A DNA stretch of 9,442 bases. It comes from Candidatus Rhabdochlamydia sp. (GTDB lineage: Bacteria > Chlamydiota > Chlamydiia > Chlamydiales > Rhabdochlamydiaceae). Below the pieces are notes generated by a model. The model was given only the letters and a program-made list of their open reading frames with translations. It was not told the origin of the DNA and ran no database searches. The stretch covers positions 1 through 9,442 of the forward strand of contig JASHXO010000082.1 of NCBI GenBank assembly GCA_030043495.1, read 5' to 3'. The translations under genes and the position numbers were made by a program. This document shows positions 1-6,875 of the stretch, piece after piece. Position 1 is the first letter of the stretch. Every line of letters begins with the position of its first letter.

Positions 1-206
1 TGGATGAGCCGAACAACCACCTCGACCTAGAAGCTGTCTCTGCACTCTCCTGGGCCTTGCAAGATTTTAAAGGCACAGTGATCATCGCCAGCCACGACCG
101 CGACCTGATTGGCAATGCCGCGACAAAAATCATTGCTTTTGAGGAAAATCGGATGCGTTTATTTGAAGGAAAGCTCGATGAGTACTTTGCCGCAGTGACA
201 AGATGA
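1..206 (+). CDS. ABC-F family ATPase (YbiT-like), C-terminal fragment
   Basis: This is the last 68 codons of a gene that begins before the window. Reading from base 3, it opens with the Walker B/D-loop signature LDEPNNHLD, then has the H-loop IIASHDRDLI, and ends with the ABC-F tail (IIAFEENRMRLFEGKLDEYF). ABC-F proteins have two ATPase domains and no membrane segments. They bind the ribosomal E site and help stalled or starting ribosomes; some give antibiotic resistance. The wording around the H-loop resembles the YbiT branch, an assignment made from memory. The usual Thr of LDEPTNHLD is Asn here. The TGA stop overlaps the ATG of the following methyltransferase gene (ATGA), so the two are probably translated together. 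In Chlamydia an ABC-F gene also lies near rnz and lon, which supports the chlamydial reading of the locus. The family is certain; the paralogue is less so. Confidence 0.9.
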   Translation, partial: DEPNNHLDLEAVSALSWALQDFKGTVIIASHDRDLIGNAATKIIAFEENRMRLFEGKLDEYFAAVTR

Positions 207-955
207 TTGCAAGCATGACTGAAGGAGAATTCCTCCGCCTTTCAGAGCGCTTTCGCCACAAAAAGGCTGCCAGATTTCTTAGAATCTTCCACGACGTCAG
301 AGATCCGCGTCATCTTTCCCTCTACCGCCGGATTGAAAATTGGCTTCAACTCATCCCTCTTGAAGAGACAGATTTCCGGGCGCTTTCTGACCGCTACCAT
401 TTTCATCTGGCTAAGGCTGGAATTTCCTGGAAAGAGCATAATCTCCTTGCTCCATCTTTTCACCAATCGGATCAGTCTTCTTCAGTCTCGTACCTTCCAA
501 TCGCCATTTATCTTGATAACTTACGCTCTGCGTTCAATGTAGGCAGCATTTTGCGAACAACGGAAGCCTTGCGATTAGGAAAAGTTTATTTTGTGAAAAA
601 CACCCCTTTCATCGACAATCTTAAAGTCCAAAAGACCTCGATGGAAACTTTTAACAAAGTTCCCTGCGATCGAGATATGAAATTGTCCGAGTTGCCCCGT
701 CCGCTGATTGCGCTAGAAACCGATCCTTACGCGCCTTCTGTCTTCGACTTTACCTTTCCAAAATCTTTTACGCTGATGCTTGGGAACGAGGAATATGGAC
801 TGTCCAAGGAAGCACTCTCTTTAAGAGATGCAACTGTGAAAATTCCTCTTTATGGCTTTAAAAATTCTCTCAATGTTGCCTCGGCCTTCGCCATTGCCGC
901 AGGAGTGATCAGCCATCAGCATCGTTACCAGAATCGATTTTTTCAAAAAAGTTAA
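203..955 (+). CDS. SpoU/TrmH-family RNA 2'-O-ribose methyltransferase
   Basis: A 250-residue protein predicted to transfer a methyl group from S-adenosylmethionine to a ribose 2'-OH in tRNA or rRNA. All three SpoU (SPOUT knot) motifs are visible. Motif 1 is at about residues 103-123 (LDNLRSAFNVGSILRTTEA, with the conserved Asn and Arg118). Motif 2 is at 190-200 (TLMLGNEEYGL). Motif 3 is at 213-227 (KIPLYGFKNSLNVAS). The first 95 or so residues are a basic, helical extension that may help bind RNA; I cannot match it to a named domain. The start ATG overlaps the TGA of the upstream ABC-F gene. No strong Shine-Dalgarno precedes it, so translation is probably coupled. A second in-frame ATG at 215 is possible but has no better ribosome site. 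The target nucleotide cannot be read from sequence. Confidence 0.88.
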   Translation: MIASMTEGEFLRLSERFRHKKAARFLRIFHDVRDPRHLSLYRRIENWLQLIPLEETDFRALSDRYHFHLAKAGISWKEHNLLAPSFHQSDQSSSVSYLPIAIYLDNLRSAFNVGSILRTTEALRLGKVYFVKNTPFIDNLKVQKTSMETFNKVPCDRDMKLSELPRPLIALETDPYAPSVFDFTFPKSFTLMLGNEEYGLSKEALSLRDATVKIPLYGFKNSLNVASAFAIAAGVISHQHRYQNRFFQKS

Positions 956-1009
956 TTGCTTAAACCTCTCATCTAATTATAGATATATTCTGAAATTGCA
1001 TTGTTTAAT

Positions 1010-1040
1010 TTGACAATTTATTTTTTTAATTATACATTAT
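1010..1040 (+). promoter_or_regulatory. Predicted sigma-66/sigma-70-type promoter for the small-gene operon
   Basis: A perfect consensus -35 box TTGACA lies at 1010-1015, in the 103-base gap after the methyltransferase gene. The -10 box is less certain. TATACA at 1031-1036 gives a 15-base spacer, and the overlapping TACATT at 1033-1038 gives a 17-base spacer. Each matches TATAAT at 4 of 6 positions. The spacer is almost pure A+T with a T run, as in many chlamydial promoters. Transcription would begin near 1043, leaving a leader of only about 15 bases that still contains the GAGAG ribosome site at 1048-1052. The rest of the 956-1058 gap is AT-rich with no gene. Confidence 0.55.
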
Positions 1041-1058
1041 TAAGAAAGAGAGAATGTC

Positions 1059-1169
1059 ATGAAAGAGATTCCCCGAATTGCAGGCTGGCCTGCGCAAACT
1101 TCTTTTGTTCGCGAACCCAAAAATACACGGAAAAAACGTCGCTCGAAAAAATATTATCGCAAAAGGTAA
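1059..1169 (+). CDS. Very small, strongly basic hypothetical protein (36 aa)
   Basis: A short frame from ATG 1059 to TAA 1167 encodes 36 residues. I do not recognise it. The first half (MKEIPRIAGWPAQTSFVREP) is ordinary. The last 16 residues are dominated by Lys and Arg (NTRKKRRSKKYYRKR), a composition typical of nucleic-acid or ribosome binding. Support for it being real: it sits directly after a good promoter, it has a modest ribosome site (GAGAG, 6 bases before the ATG), and its last codon AGG plus stop supplies the ribosome site for the next gene 3 bases downstream in the same frame. It could also act as a leader peptide controlling the next genes. It is too short to trust on coding statistics alone. 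Confidence 0.5.
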   Translation: MKEIPRIAGWPAQTSFVREPKNTRKKRRSKKYYRKR

Positions 1170-1172
1170 AAT

Positions 1173-1412
1173 ATGGCAGAACCTGTCCGCCCATTTCCCC
1201 AGCCGACCCCTGCACATCCGGTGCCAAAAGCTCTCCCAAATGTTCCTGCTTTGTCCAAACAAATGCAAGACCAAGTTTTGACACTAGCTAGTCAATTGCA
1301 GAAGATTTTAGACGATCCTACATTGACTACGCAACAGACTTTTTTGAACGGATTTGCCAGCAATACTTCCCATTTAAATCGAACGGTCGATCAAGCTCTT
1401 TTAGTGAGGTAA
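1173..1412 (+). CDS. Small hypothetical protein, Pro-rich N-terminus (79 aa)
   Basis: A 79-residue protein of unknown function. The first 25 residues are proline-rich (eight prolines, MAEPVRPFPQPTPAHPVPK) and probably disordered. Residues 27-79 look amphipathic and helical (SKQMQDQVLTLASQLQKIL and onward). There is no signal peptide, membrane segment or metal motif. The start is supported by AAAAGG 6 bases before ATG 1173; this site lies in the final codons of the upstream 36-residue gene. The stop (AGG TAA) lies one base before the ATG of the next small gene, so the three genes form one tightly packed unit. A disordered N-terminus and short helical body would suit a secreted substrate or a small adaptor, but nothing in the sequence proves either. 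Confidence 0.65.
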   Translation: MAEPVRPFPQPTPAHPVPKALPNVPALSKQMQDQVLTLASQLQKILDDPTLTTQQTFLNGFASNTSHLNRTVDQALLVR

Positions 1413-1413
1413 A

Positions 1414-1656
1414 ATGCTTAGAGAAAATCTCAAAGATAGTGCTGAAATTCTGCATAATATTTTACACCAGCCGCTTGAAATCTCGGGAGCACCTGAAAAT
1501 ATCTCTTTATTACAAGCTATCCAAACTTATTCCTCACAGCAGCCTGATCATTCTGATTTGAGCAAATTGCTGCGCACTTTTTCTTCCAATCGCGACCCCC
1601 TGGAAGTTCTCATTCGAGAGCTCCAATTGATCGCTCGCGATCTTACAGTCAGCTAA
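1414..1656 (+). CDS. Small hypothetical helical protein (80 aa)
   Basis: An 80-residue protein I cannot assign. It looks largely alpha-helical, with leucines and isoleucines spaced as in amphipathic helices (for example residues 9-20, and LEVLIRELQLIARDL near the end). A polar Ser/Gln/Asp-rich middle section (YSSQQPDHSD) probably forms a loop. No signal peptide or membrane helix is seen. The ribosome site GAGG at 1406-1409 ends 4 bases before ATG 1414 and is formed by the last codons of the preceding gene. It ends 40 bases before the converging 3' end of the RNase Z gene. It is probably co-expressed with the 36- and 79-residue genes and may bind one of their products; that is inference from layout only. 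Confidence 0.65.
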   Translation: MLRENLKDSAEILHNILHQPLEISGAPENISLLQAIQTYSSQQPDHSDLSKLLRTFSSNRDPLEVLIRELQLIARDLTVS

Positions 1657-1676
1657 TGCTCTGTAAACTTAACTTA

Positions 1677-1704
1677 CCTTTTAGGGACAAGCTGGGTTAA
1701 AAGG
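1677..1704. terminator. Weak hairpin between converging genes
   Basis: CCTTTTA (1677-1683) and TAAAAGG (1698-1704) can pair as a 7-bp stem with a 14-base loop. The hairpin sits at the meeting point of the small-gene operon (+) and RNase Z (-), and its right arm overlaps the RNase Z stop codon. The stem is mostly A-T, and I see no long T tract directly after it on either strand. It may reduce read-through but is not a convincing intrinsic terminator. Confidence 0.25.
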
Positions 1705-2596
1705 GAAAGACTCTAAAGTCCTCGGCGGCGAAGGTGTTTGGGAAAATGGGTTTGGCTTCTCGAACAAAGACTTCCACATCTTGATAACGTGCGGAAAAAT
1801 GTGTCAAAACAAGCATCTCGGCACCTGCTGCTTTAGCGATTTCGGCAGCCTGCTTTGCTGTGAGATGATGGTGCTTTTCTGCAAGATCGCGGTGAGATTC
1901 TAAATAAGTGCTTTCGCAGAGGAAGAGCCTTGCTCCGCGGGCAAGATCGATGGCTGCCTGACAAGGCAATGTATCTATGGCGACTGCTAAAACGTCACCT
2001 GTCTCGATTCGGCTGACCTCGTCAAGTAGGATGTTTTTGCCTTGGATGATAACTTCTCCTTTTTCTTCTAAGATGCGCACATTCGGCCCTTTAACACCCG
2101 TTGCATCGAGTTTGGCTTTGTCGAATTTGCGCGTATCTTTCTCTTTGACCCGCCAACCGAGATTATCGACTCCATGTTCGAGATAACGGGCTTCAATGCG
2201 GAAATTTTCATCCTCATGGACTAAACCCTCGCCTTTGATCGGATGTTCGATCACTTGGATCGTTTGATGATAAATCGTTCCATAGCGCAGACGTTCAAAA
2301 TAAGCCTGGCCGCTGGCTGGATAATAGCAATGAATCGGATGGGTGACTTTATCAAGGTTGAGCCGCATCAGCATCGATCCTAAACCTAAGCAATGGTCTC
2401 CATGAAAATGGCTGATGAACATCCGAGTCACACATGTTGGGGCGACATTGGCGAAGATGAATTGCCTCTGGGTTCCCTCTCCTGGATCAAATAATAGACC
2501 TTCTTCATTCCAACGGACGAGGTAGGCGCCATGATTGCGTGTACGCGTCGGTTGCTGACTGGAACATCCCAGGATCGTTAAATCACGAACGGTCAT
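1697..2596 (-). CDS. rnz: Ribonuclease Z (tRNA 3' processing endonuclease)
   Basis: A 299-residue short-form RNase Z of the metallo-beta-lactamase fold. It cuts tRNA precursors just after the discriminator base so that CCA can be added. Zinc ligands are visible: the ISHFHGDH motif (His63, His65, Asp67, His68), His141 in [13 protein letters not shown], Asp208 in AIDT, and the C-terminal [10 protein letters not shown] with His266. The [17 protein letters not shown] stretch is also typical. Length matches the usual 300 or so residues. It is the last gene of the lon unit. Its ATG overlaps the TGA of the rhomboid gene by 4 bases, and a strong AAGGAG lies 6 bases upstream (2603-2608), which fixes the start. 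As I remember, Chlamydia also carries this gene near lon. Confidence 0.93.
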   Translation of the reverse strand: MTVRDLTILGCSSQQPTRTRNHGAYLVRWNEEGLLFDPGEGTQRQFIFANVAPTCVTRMFISHFHGDHCLGLGSMLMRLNLDKVTHPIHCYYPASGQAYFERLRYGTIYHQTIQVIEHPIKGEGLVHEDENFRIEARYLEHGVDNLGWRVKEKDTRKFDKAKLDATGVKGPNVRILEEKGEVIIQGKNILLDEVSRIETGDVLAVAIDTLPCQAAIDLARGARLFLCESTYLESHRDLAEKHHHLTAKQAAEIAKAAGAEMLVLTHFSARYQDVEVFVREAKPIFPNTFAAEDFRVFPF

Positions 2597-3759
2597 GAAA
2601 CTCTCCTTCCAAAAAGGGGTATCCTTCCAAGCAACATGCCTATCAGCCCGCCGACGATGTGCGCAGTATTGGCGATGTTCGGGGTGATCTTGATCGAGGA
2701 AAACAATTGAAGACTGAACATAAATATCTCAAGGACAAACATCGCGATGACAAAAAACAGCAAGAACAAAATTGTGCTTTTTTGCAAAGGATACCCTTCC
2801 CATGGAGCTTTTTTCTGCCTTACCCAAATGAAACCGGCGAGTCCGACAACAACTCCGGAAAAACCGAGAAAGTAAGGACCGCTCATTAAATATTGAGACA
2901 CATTGGAAATGGCACCGATGATGAGAATAAGGAGGCAAATTTTCCATTTGCTGAGCCGATCTTCGATTTGCTTGAGGAGGATCCAGACCCAGATCATATT
3001 AAAGAGAATGTGTAAAAAATCACGATGCAAAAGACAAGGAGTAAACAAACGCCATAATTCCCCTTGGCGGATTTTTTCAAACATCGGAGCTTCTTTTGCA
3101 CTTTCCCATCCTTGTGTTTTGGCAGTCATAAAAAAATCATACACGCCTCTCCAGGAAGGGACTTCATCAGCTTTTTTCAACAAGGTTTTGGCCGCTGGAG
3201 GAATTTCTTTTTCTTCTTTATAGGTATTGAATGGAAAAGTATCGATGGCTTCTTCAACATACTTATAAGAGTCGGGATAATCAAACAGCATCGATTCCAT
3301 AATCGGAGTTAGGGTGAGCTGAACAGCGATCGGCCCCTTGTCTTTTAAAATCTCTGCTTCTTGAAAGTCATTCCACAAGTACAAAAAACCACAAAGGACA
3401 ATGATCAGGTAGGTCAACAGGAACGAATAGCGGCGCTCTTTGATGCGAATCGACTGTACCGGTTGCCGTTTGAGATCTTCCGATTCTGTGACCTGGCCGT
3501 AATCTGGCGGAGGCGGAGTCGCCGCCAAGGGAATCTCAAGGTTTTGAAACTGGGGGTCATTGGGATTTTGCTTAAATCGATCCATCCACTCGATGGAAAA
3601 ATCTAGATCGTCTTCATCGTAGACCCAAATGCGATAATGCTTGGCCCCAGATTTCTCGTCGGCAAAGGGCTCATAAATATTCTGGATCCCTTCTTTGAGC
3701 AGAAAGGAATAAAAGACGTAAGCTTCCTTTTCTGTTTCAAAAGTGCCGATTAGACGCAT
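2593..3759 (-). CDS. GlpG-type rhomboid intramembrane serine protease with long first loop
   Basis: A 388-residue membrane protease that should cut transmembrane helices inside the bilayer. Residues 1-71 resemble the cytosolic N-terminal domain of E. coli GlpG ([20 protein letters not shown], then [10 protein letters not shown]). A first membrane helix is at about 112-130. The catalytic core follows: WRLFTP (236-241), His245, HILFN (His250 and Asn254, oxyanion-hole residues), GFSG with nucleophile Ser301, and the catalytic His367 in AHIVGG. Further hydrophobic helices are near 274-292, 296-313, 329-350 and 366-379. E. coli GlpG is about 276 residues. Most of the extra length lies between the first helix and the core (about 131-235) and in a proline-rich linker (77-100). 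The start overlaps the end of the nucleotidyltransferase gene by 10 bases with a weak ribosome site. An active enzyme is likely; the substrate is unknown. Confidence 0.9.
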   Translation of the reverse strand: MRLIGTFETEKEAYVFYSFLLKEGIQNIYEPFADEKSGAKHYRIWVYDEDDLDFSIEWMDRFKQNPNDPQFQNLEIPLAATPPPPDYGQVTESEDLKRQPVQSIRIKERRYSFLLTYLIIVLCGFLYLWNDFQEAEILKDKGPIAVQLTLTPIMESMLFDYPDSYKYVEEAIDTFPFNTYKEEKEIPPAAKTLLKKADEVPSWRGVYDFFMTAKTQGWESAKEAPMFEKIRQGELWRLFTPCLLHRDFLHILFNMIWVWILLKQIEDRLSKWKICLLILIIGAISNVSQYLMSGPYFLGFSGVVVGLAGFIWVRQKKAPWEGYPLQKSTILFLLFFVIAMFVLEIFMFSLQLFSSIKITPNIANTAHIVGGLIGMLLGRIPLFGRRVS

Positions 3760-4265
3760 GTCTCTACAATTTTTTTAATAATCTGTGAAGTGGAAAGTCC
3801 CGGAACCAAAGAGACGATATGAATTCTGCCGCCGTTTGAACGCACTGTTTCAGCTTCGACGCAATTTTCGCCATATTCTGCGCCATTGACATGTACGTTG
3901 GGTTTGATGCGAGAAAGAATTTGGCGGGGTTCCGTCTCATCAAACCAAGTGACGAAATCGACCATTTCTAGGGCCGCCATCATGTGCAATCGATATTCGA
4001 GAGGAATGATCGGCCGCAACGAACTTTTGTATTCTTTAATCGACCGATCAGTATTTAAAGCAAGGACCAATATATCTGCTTGTTTAGAAGCTTGATAAAT
4101 CATCTCGAGATGGCCAGCGTGCATCAAATCAAAAGATCCATTAAGCGTGGCAATCGTTTTATCAAGGGCGCGCAACTCAGCAACTTTGTGTTCGATCTGA
4201 TGAGGTTCGATGATTTTAGAACGCATCGCCTCAGCAAATGAATTACTTTGACGGGAAAGCGACAT
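3750..4265 (-). CDS. RfaE2/HldE C-domain-like nucleotidyltransferase (heptose-1-phosphate adenylyltransferase type)
   Basis: A 171-residue cytidylyltransferase-fold enzyme. It has NGSFDLMHAGH (HxGH at residues 49-52), NTDRSIKEYK, RPIIPLEYRLHMMAALEMVD, IKPNVHVNGAEY, and the C-terminal VPGLSTSQIIKKI, which is the ISSTxxI-type nucleotide-binding end. This pattern matches the second domain of HldE/RfaE, which converts heptose 1-phosphate plus ATP to ADP-heptose for LPS. The kinase domain is absent, so this is a stand-alone form. I chose ATG 4265 because GAGG (4272-4275) lies 6 bases upstream. An in-frame TTG at 4292 and an ATG at 4226 are alternatives with poorer sites. The gene starts inside the end of lon (23-base overlap) and is probably translationally coupled. 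A related activity on another sugar or glycerol phosphate cannot be excluded. Confidence 0.82.
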   Translation of the reverse strand: MSLSRQSNSFAEAMRSKIIEPHQIEHKVAELRALDKTIATLNGSFDLMHAGHLEMIYQASKQADILVLALNTDRSIKEYKSSLRPIIPLEYRLHMMAALEMVDFVTWFDETEPRQILSRIKPNVHVNGAEYGENCVEAETVRSNGGRIHIVSLVPGLSTSQIIKKIVETCV

Positions 4266-6717
4266 TGAAGACCTCATCGTAGTTTTTGACAAAATGAACG
4301 TGAATTCCTTTTTTGAGATAAGGAGGGAGTTCGTCGTAATCGCGCTGATTTTCTTTTGGGAAAATGAGAACTTTGGCTCCCGATCGTTTTGCCGCGATCA
4401 GCTTTTCCTTCACTCCTCCGATAGGCAAGACTTTTCCTGTCAGGGTGAGTTCTCCTGTCATCCCCAGATCCGCGAGAACGGGTTCATTGCGGAGCAGTGA
4501 AAGCATTGCCGTGACCATTGTAATTCCTGCAGAAGGACCGTCTTTGGGAGTCGCTCCTTCAGGAATATGGACATGGACTTGGGATTTTTCAAAAAAAGGA
4601 ATCCTTGGAGCATACTTATTGACCATGCTATGCAAAAACGTCCATGCAATTTGCGAAGACTCTTTCATCACATCGCCAGCTTGCCCTGTTAATTTCATTT
4701 CCGTTTTTTCCCCAGGGACTCGCGTCGCCTCAATGTAGAGTGTAGCGCCGCCTAGCGAGGTCCATGCAAGACCCATGCAAACGCCCACTGGGGTGCGTTC
4801 ATAGAAACGATCAGTTGTAAAGATCGGCTTCCCTAAAAATTTATCAAGATTGCGTTCGGAAACGGTGACCTTTTTAAATTTTGAAGACTTTTTCTCCATC
4901 CCTTTGACAACTTGAATCGCCACTTTTCGCATGATTTTTTTGACATTGTTTTCAAGGCTGCGGACCCCAGATTCCCTTGCATAACCATTGACGATTTGGG
5001 TGATCGCCCCGTTTGTGAATTCTAGATCGGAAGTTTTAAGCCCCATATTCTTGCGGTTACGCGGAACCAAATATTTTTTAGCGATCTGGACTTTTTCTTC
5101 GAGAATGTATCCCGATAAGCGCAAGATATCCATGCGGTCTTTGAGCGGCTCAGGGATCGTATCCAGAACGTTGGCAGTCACGATGAAAAGGATGTTCGAT
5201 AGATCGCAGCGCACATCGAGATAATGGTCCAAGAAATCTTTGTTTTGTTCCGGGTCTAACACTTCCAACAAAGCAGATGCCGGATCTCCGTGATAGCTCG
5301 AGCTCATTTTGTCAACTTCATCAAGCATAATCACGGGATTCATCTCTTGAGTGAATTTCAATGCTTGGATCATTTTTCCAGGCATTGCCCCAATATAGGT
5401 GCGGCGATGTCCTTTGATCTCAGCTTCGTCGCGCATTCCTCCTACAGAAAAGCGATAGAACTGCCGCTTCAAAGCGCGGGCAACACTTTTCCCGATGCTC
5501 GTTTTACCGACACCCGGCGGTCCGACGAGACAGATAATGCTTCCTTTGACCCCGCCAGACAACTTTCCAACTGCAATGAACTCAAGAATGCGCTGTTTGA
5601 TATCGTTCAGCCCATAATGATCCTCTTCAAGAACTTTCTTGGCGAATTTGAGGTCCACTCCTTGTTCCCCATCTGTGACTCCGCCATAGATTCCCCAAGG
5701 GACAATCGTGAGCCAGTCGAGATAGTTACGGCAAACAGCATACTCAGCAGATTGCACTTCAAGGACGCTGAGTTTTTCCAGTTCTTCTTTGATCGTCTGC
5801 ATGACATCGTCGGGCACTTTGCGCTTTTTAAGCCGTGTCTCAAACTTTTCGATATCGCAAGTTTTATCATCTTTTTCTAAGCCTAACTCTTTTTTGATCG
5901 TCTTGAGTTGCTCGCGCAAGAAAAATTCGCGTTGGGTCTTAGAGATCGTCGCTTCGATTTTTTGGTTGATGCTGTTCTGTAATTTACTTAAGTCGAGCTC
6001 TTTTTTTAGCAGCACAAGGGCCTTATCGATCCTTCCTTGAAGATCATAGGTCTCTAGCACATCTTGAAGCTCTTCCCTTGAGGCCGTTGTCAAAGCCACA
6101 GCAAAATCAGCCAATTTGCCAGGTTCCGTGAAATCAGAATGACCGAGAAAAATCTGAAGCTCTTCTTTGAACAAAGGATTGAGCTTCAACAACTCTTTGA
6201 TCGTCGTAATGATACTGATCGAATAGGCTTTGAGCTCCTTAGTATCTTTTTTAGTGATGATGTCTTCGTGATATTCGATTTTCGCTTTGAGATGCTTGCT
6301 AGATTTTACCGGTTTGTTGATGGAGATCCTTTTCTCCATGTTGAGGACAACTTGGGCTCCTCCCTGCTCCATGGGGATAATCCGCAAAATACGCGCTAGA
6401 ACACCGACTTGATAAAGATCTTCAAAACCCACTTTGTAGACGTTGATATCTTCGCGCTTAGTCAGAAAAAGTCCCATGCACTTGTGCTCAGATTTCGCTA
6501 CTGTTTTGAGCACTTCATAATAAGCTCCAGGCTCAATGACAATCGGAGCAGCCATCCCAGGAAAAAAAGGACGCCGTGTCAATGGAATAATAAAGACCTC
6601 ATCAGGAGCTTCCATCGACTTTTCACGCTGCTGGTCTTGTTTGACCGAATCTTGAACAGCTTCAACAAGTGTTTCTTCGATGTTTTCATCGTCTGTCATT
6701 TCGTTTTCTTTGCTCAA
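4243..6717 (-). CDS. lon: ATP-dependent protease Lon (LonA)
   Basis: An 824-residue cytosolic AAA+ serine protease that degrades misfolded and selected regulatory proteins. Domains in order: an acidic N-terminal tail of about 40 residues; the LON substrate-binding domain from about 41 (VFIIPLTRRPFFPGMAAPIV); helical linker with TQREFFLREQLKTIKKELG (261-279); the AAA+ module with Walker A GPPGVGKT (399-406) and Walker B VIMLDEVDK (462-470); and the protease domain with PKDGPSAG (Ser729) and Lys772, spaced 43 residues apart as in E. coli Lon (Ser679/Lys722). Everything needed for activity is present. The start codon is TTG: AAGGAG at 6724-6729 lies exactly 6 bases upstream, whereas the first ATG, 18 bases downstream, is too far from it. 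It is the first gene of the overlapping lon, rfaE2-like, rhomboid, rnz unit. Confidence 0.97.
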   Translation of the reverse strand: MSKENEMTDDENIEETLVEAVQDSVKQDQQREKSMEAPDEVFIIPLTRRPFFPGMAAPIVIEPGAYYEVLKTVAKSEHKCMGLFLTKREDINVYKVGFEDLYQVGVLARILRIIPMEQGGAQVVLNMEKRISINKPVKSSKHLKAKIEYHEDIITKKDTKELKAYSISIITTIKELLKLNPLFKEELQIFLGHSDFTEPGKLADFAVALTTASREELQDVLETYDLQGRIDKALVLLKKELDLSKLQNSINQKIEATISKTQREFFLREQLKTIKKELGLEKDDKTCDIEKFETRLKKRKVPDDVMQTIKEELEKLSVLEVQSAEYAVCRNYLDWLTIVPWGIYGGVTDGEQGVDLKFAKKVLEEDHYGLNDIKQRILEFIAVGKLSGGVKGSIICLVGPPGVGKTSIGKSVARALKRQFYRFSVGGMRDEAEIKGHRRTYIGAMPGKMIQALKFTQEMNPVIMLDEVDKMSSSYHGDPASALLEVLDPEQNKDFLDHYLDVRCDLSNILFIVTANVLDTIPEPLKDRMDILRLSGYILEEKVQIAKKYLVPRNRKNMGLKTSDLEFTNGAITQIVNGYARESGVRSLENNVKKIMRKVAIQVVKGMEKKSSKFKKVTVSERNLDKFLGKPIFTTDRFYERTPVGVCMGLAWTSLGGATLYIEATRVPGEKTEMKLTGQAGDVMKESSQIAWTFLHSMVNKYAPRIPFFEKSQVHVHIPEGATPKDGPSAGITMVTAMLSLLRNEPVLADLGMTGELTLTGKVLPIGGVKEKLIAAKRSGAKVLIFPKENQRDYDELPPYLKKGIHVHFVKNYDEVFNVAFPSK

Positions 6718-6723
6718 GAGCGA

Positions 6724-6729
6724 CTCCTT
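6724..6729 (-). promoter_or_regulatory. Shine-Dalgarno AAGGAG that fixes a TTG start for lon
   Basis: On the minus strand AAGGAG is followed by 6 bases and then TTG (6717-6715). No ATG is suitably placed; the next in-frame ATG is 24 bases from this site. The site therefore supports TTG initiation, which may hold Lon synthesis below the level an ATG would give. Confidence 0.75.
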
Positions 6730-6753
6730 AAAGAATACTGACGCTTTTCTTTT

Positions 6754-6782
6754 CTTTTAGCGATTTACAAAGTGAAAGGCAA
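6754..6782 (-). promoter_or_regulatory. Possible lon promoter
   Basis: On the minus strand TTGCCT (6782-6777; 4 of 6 matches to TTGACA) and TAAAAG (6759-6754; 4 of 6 to TATAAT) are separated by 17 bases, about 25 bases before the lon ribosome site. Spacing is ideal but the boxes are imperfect. I saw no CIRCE-like repeat here. Confidence 0.3.
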
Positions 6783-6875
6783 GCGCCCCGCATCCAAAAA
6801 CAAACCTGCAGTCTTTACATTCCGAATTTTTTTTCAGCAGGGCAGCAGATTAATTTTAACTAGGCAACCGAGTTT

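Noticed and set aside
938..952. TTTTTTCAAAAAA at the end of the methyltransferase gene as a terminator
   Set aside because: The repeat has no loop, contains no G-C stem, and lies inside the coding sequence.
1001..1291. 96-codon plus-strand frame overlapping the small-gene operon
   Set aside because: It is in a different frame from the 36- and 79-codon genes, its start lies within the predicted promoter, and it has no ribosome site.
2903..3312. Plus-strand frames opposite the rhomboid gene
   Set aside because: They are overlapping frames antisense to a clear GlpG-type gene, with compositions expected from reverse-complemented membrane-protein codons.
4266..4292. Longer N-terminus for the RfaE2-like protein from TTG 4292
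   Set aside because: The nearest purine-rich site is about 13 bases away, while ATG 4265 has GAGG at 6 bases.
5290..5880. 196-codon plus-strand frame opposite lon
   Set aside because: It lies wholly antisense to the well-supported AAA+ region of lon, shows no recognisable domain, and has no ribosome site or promoter.
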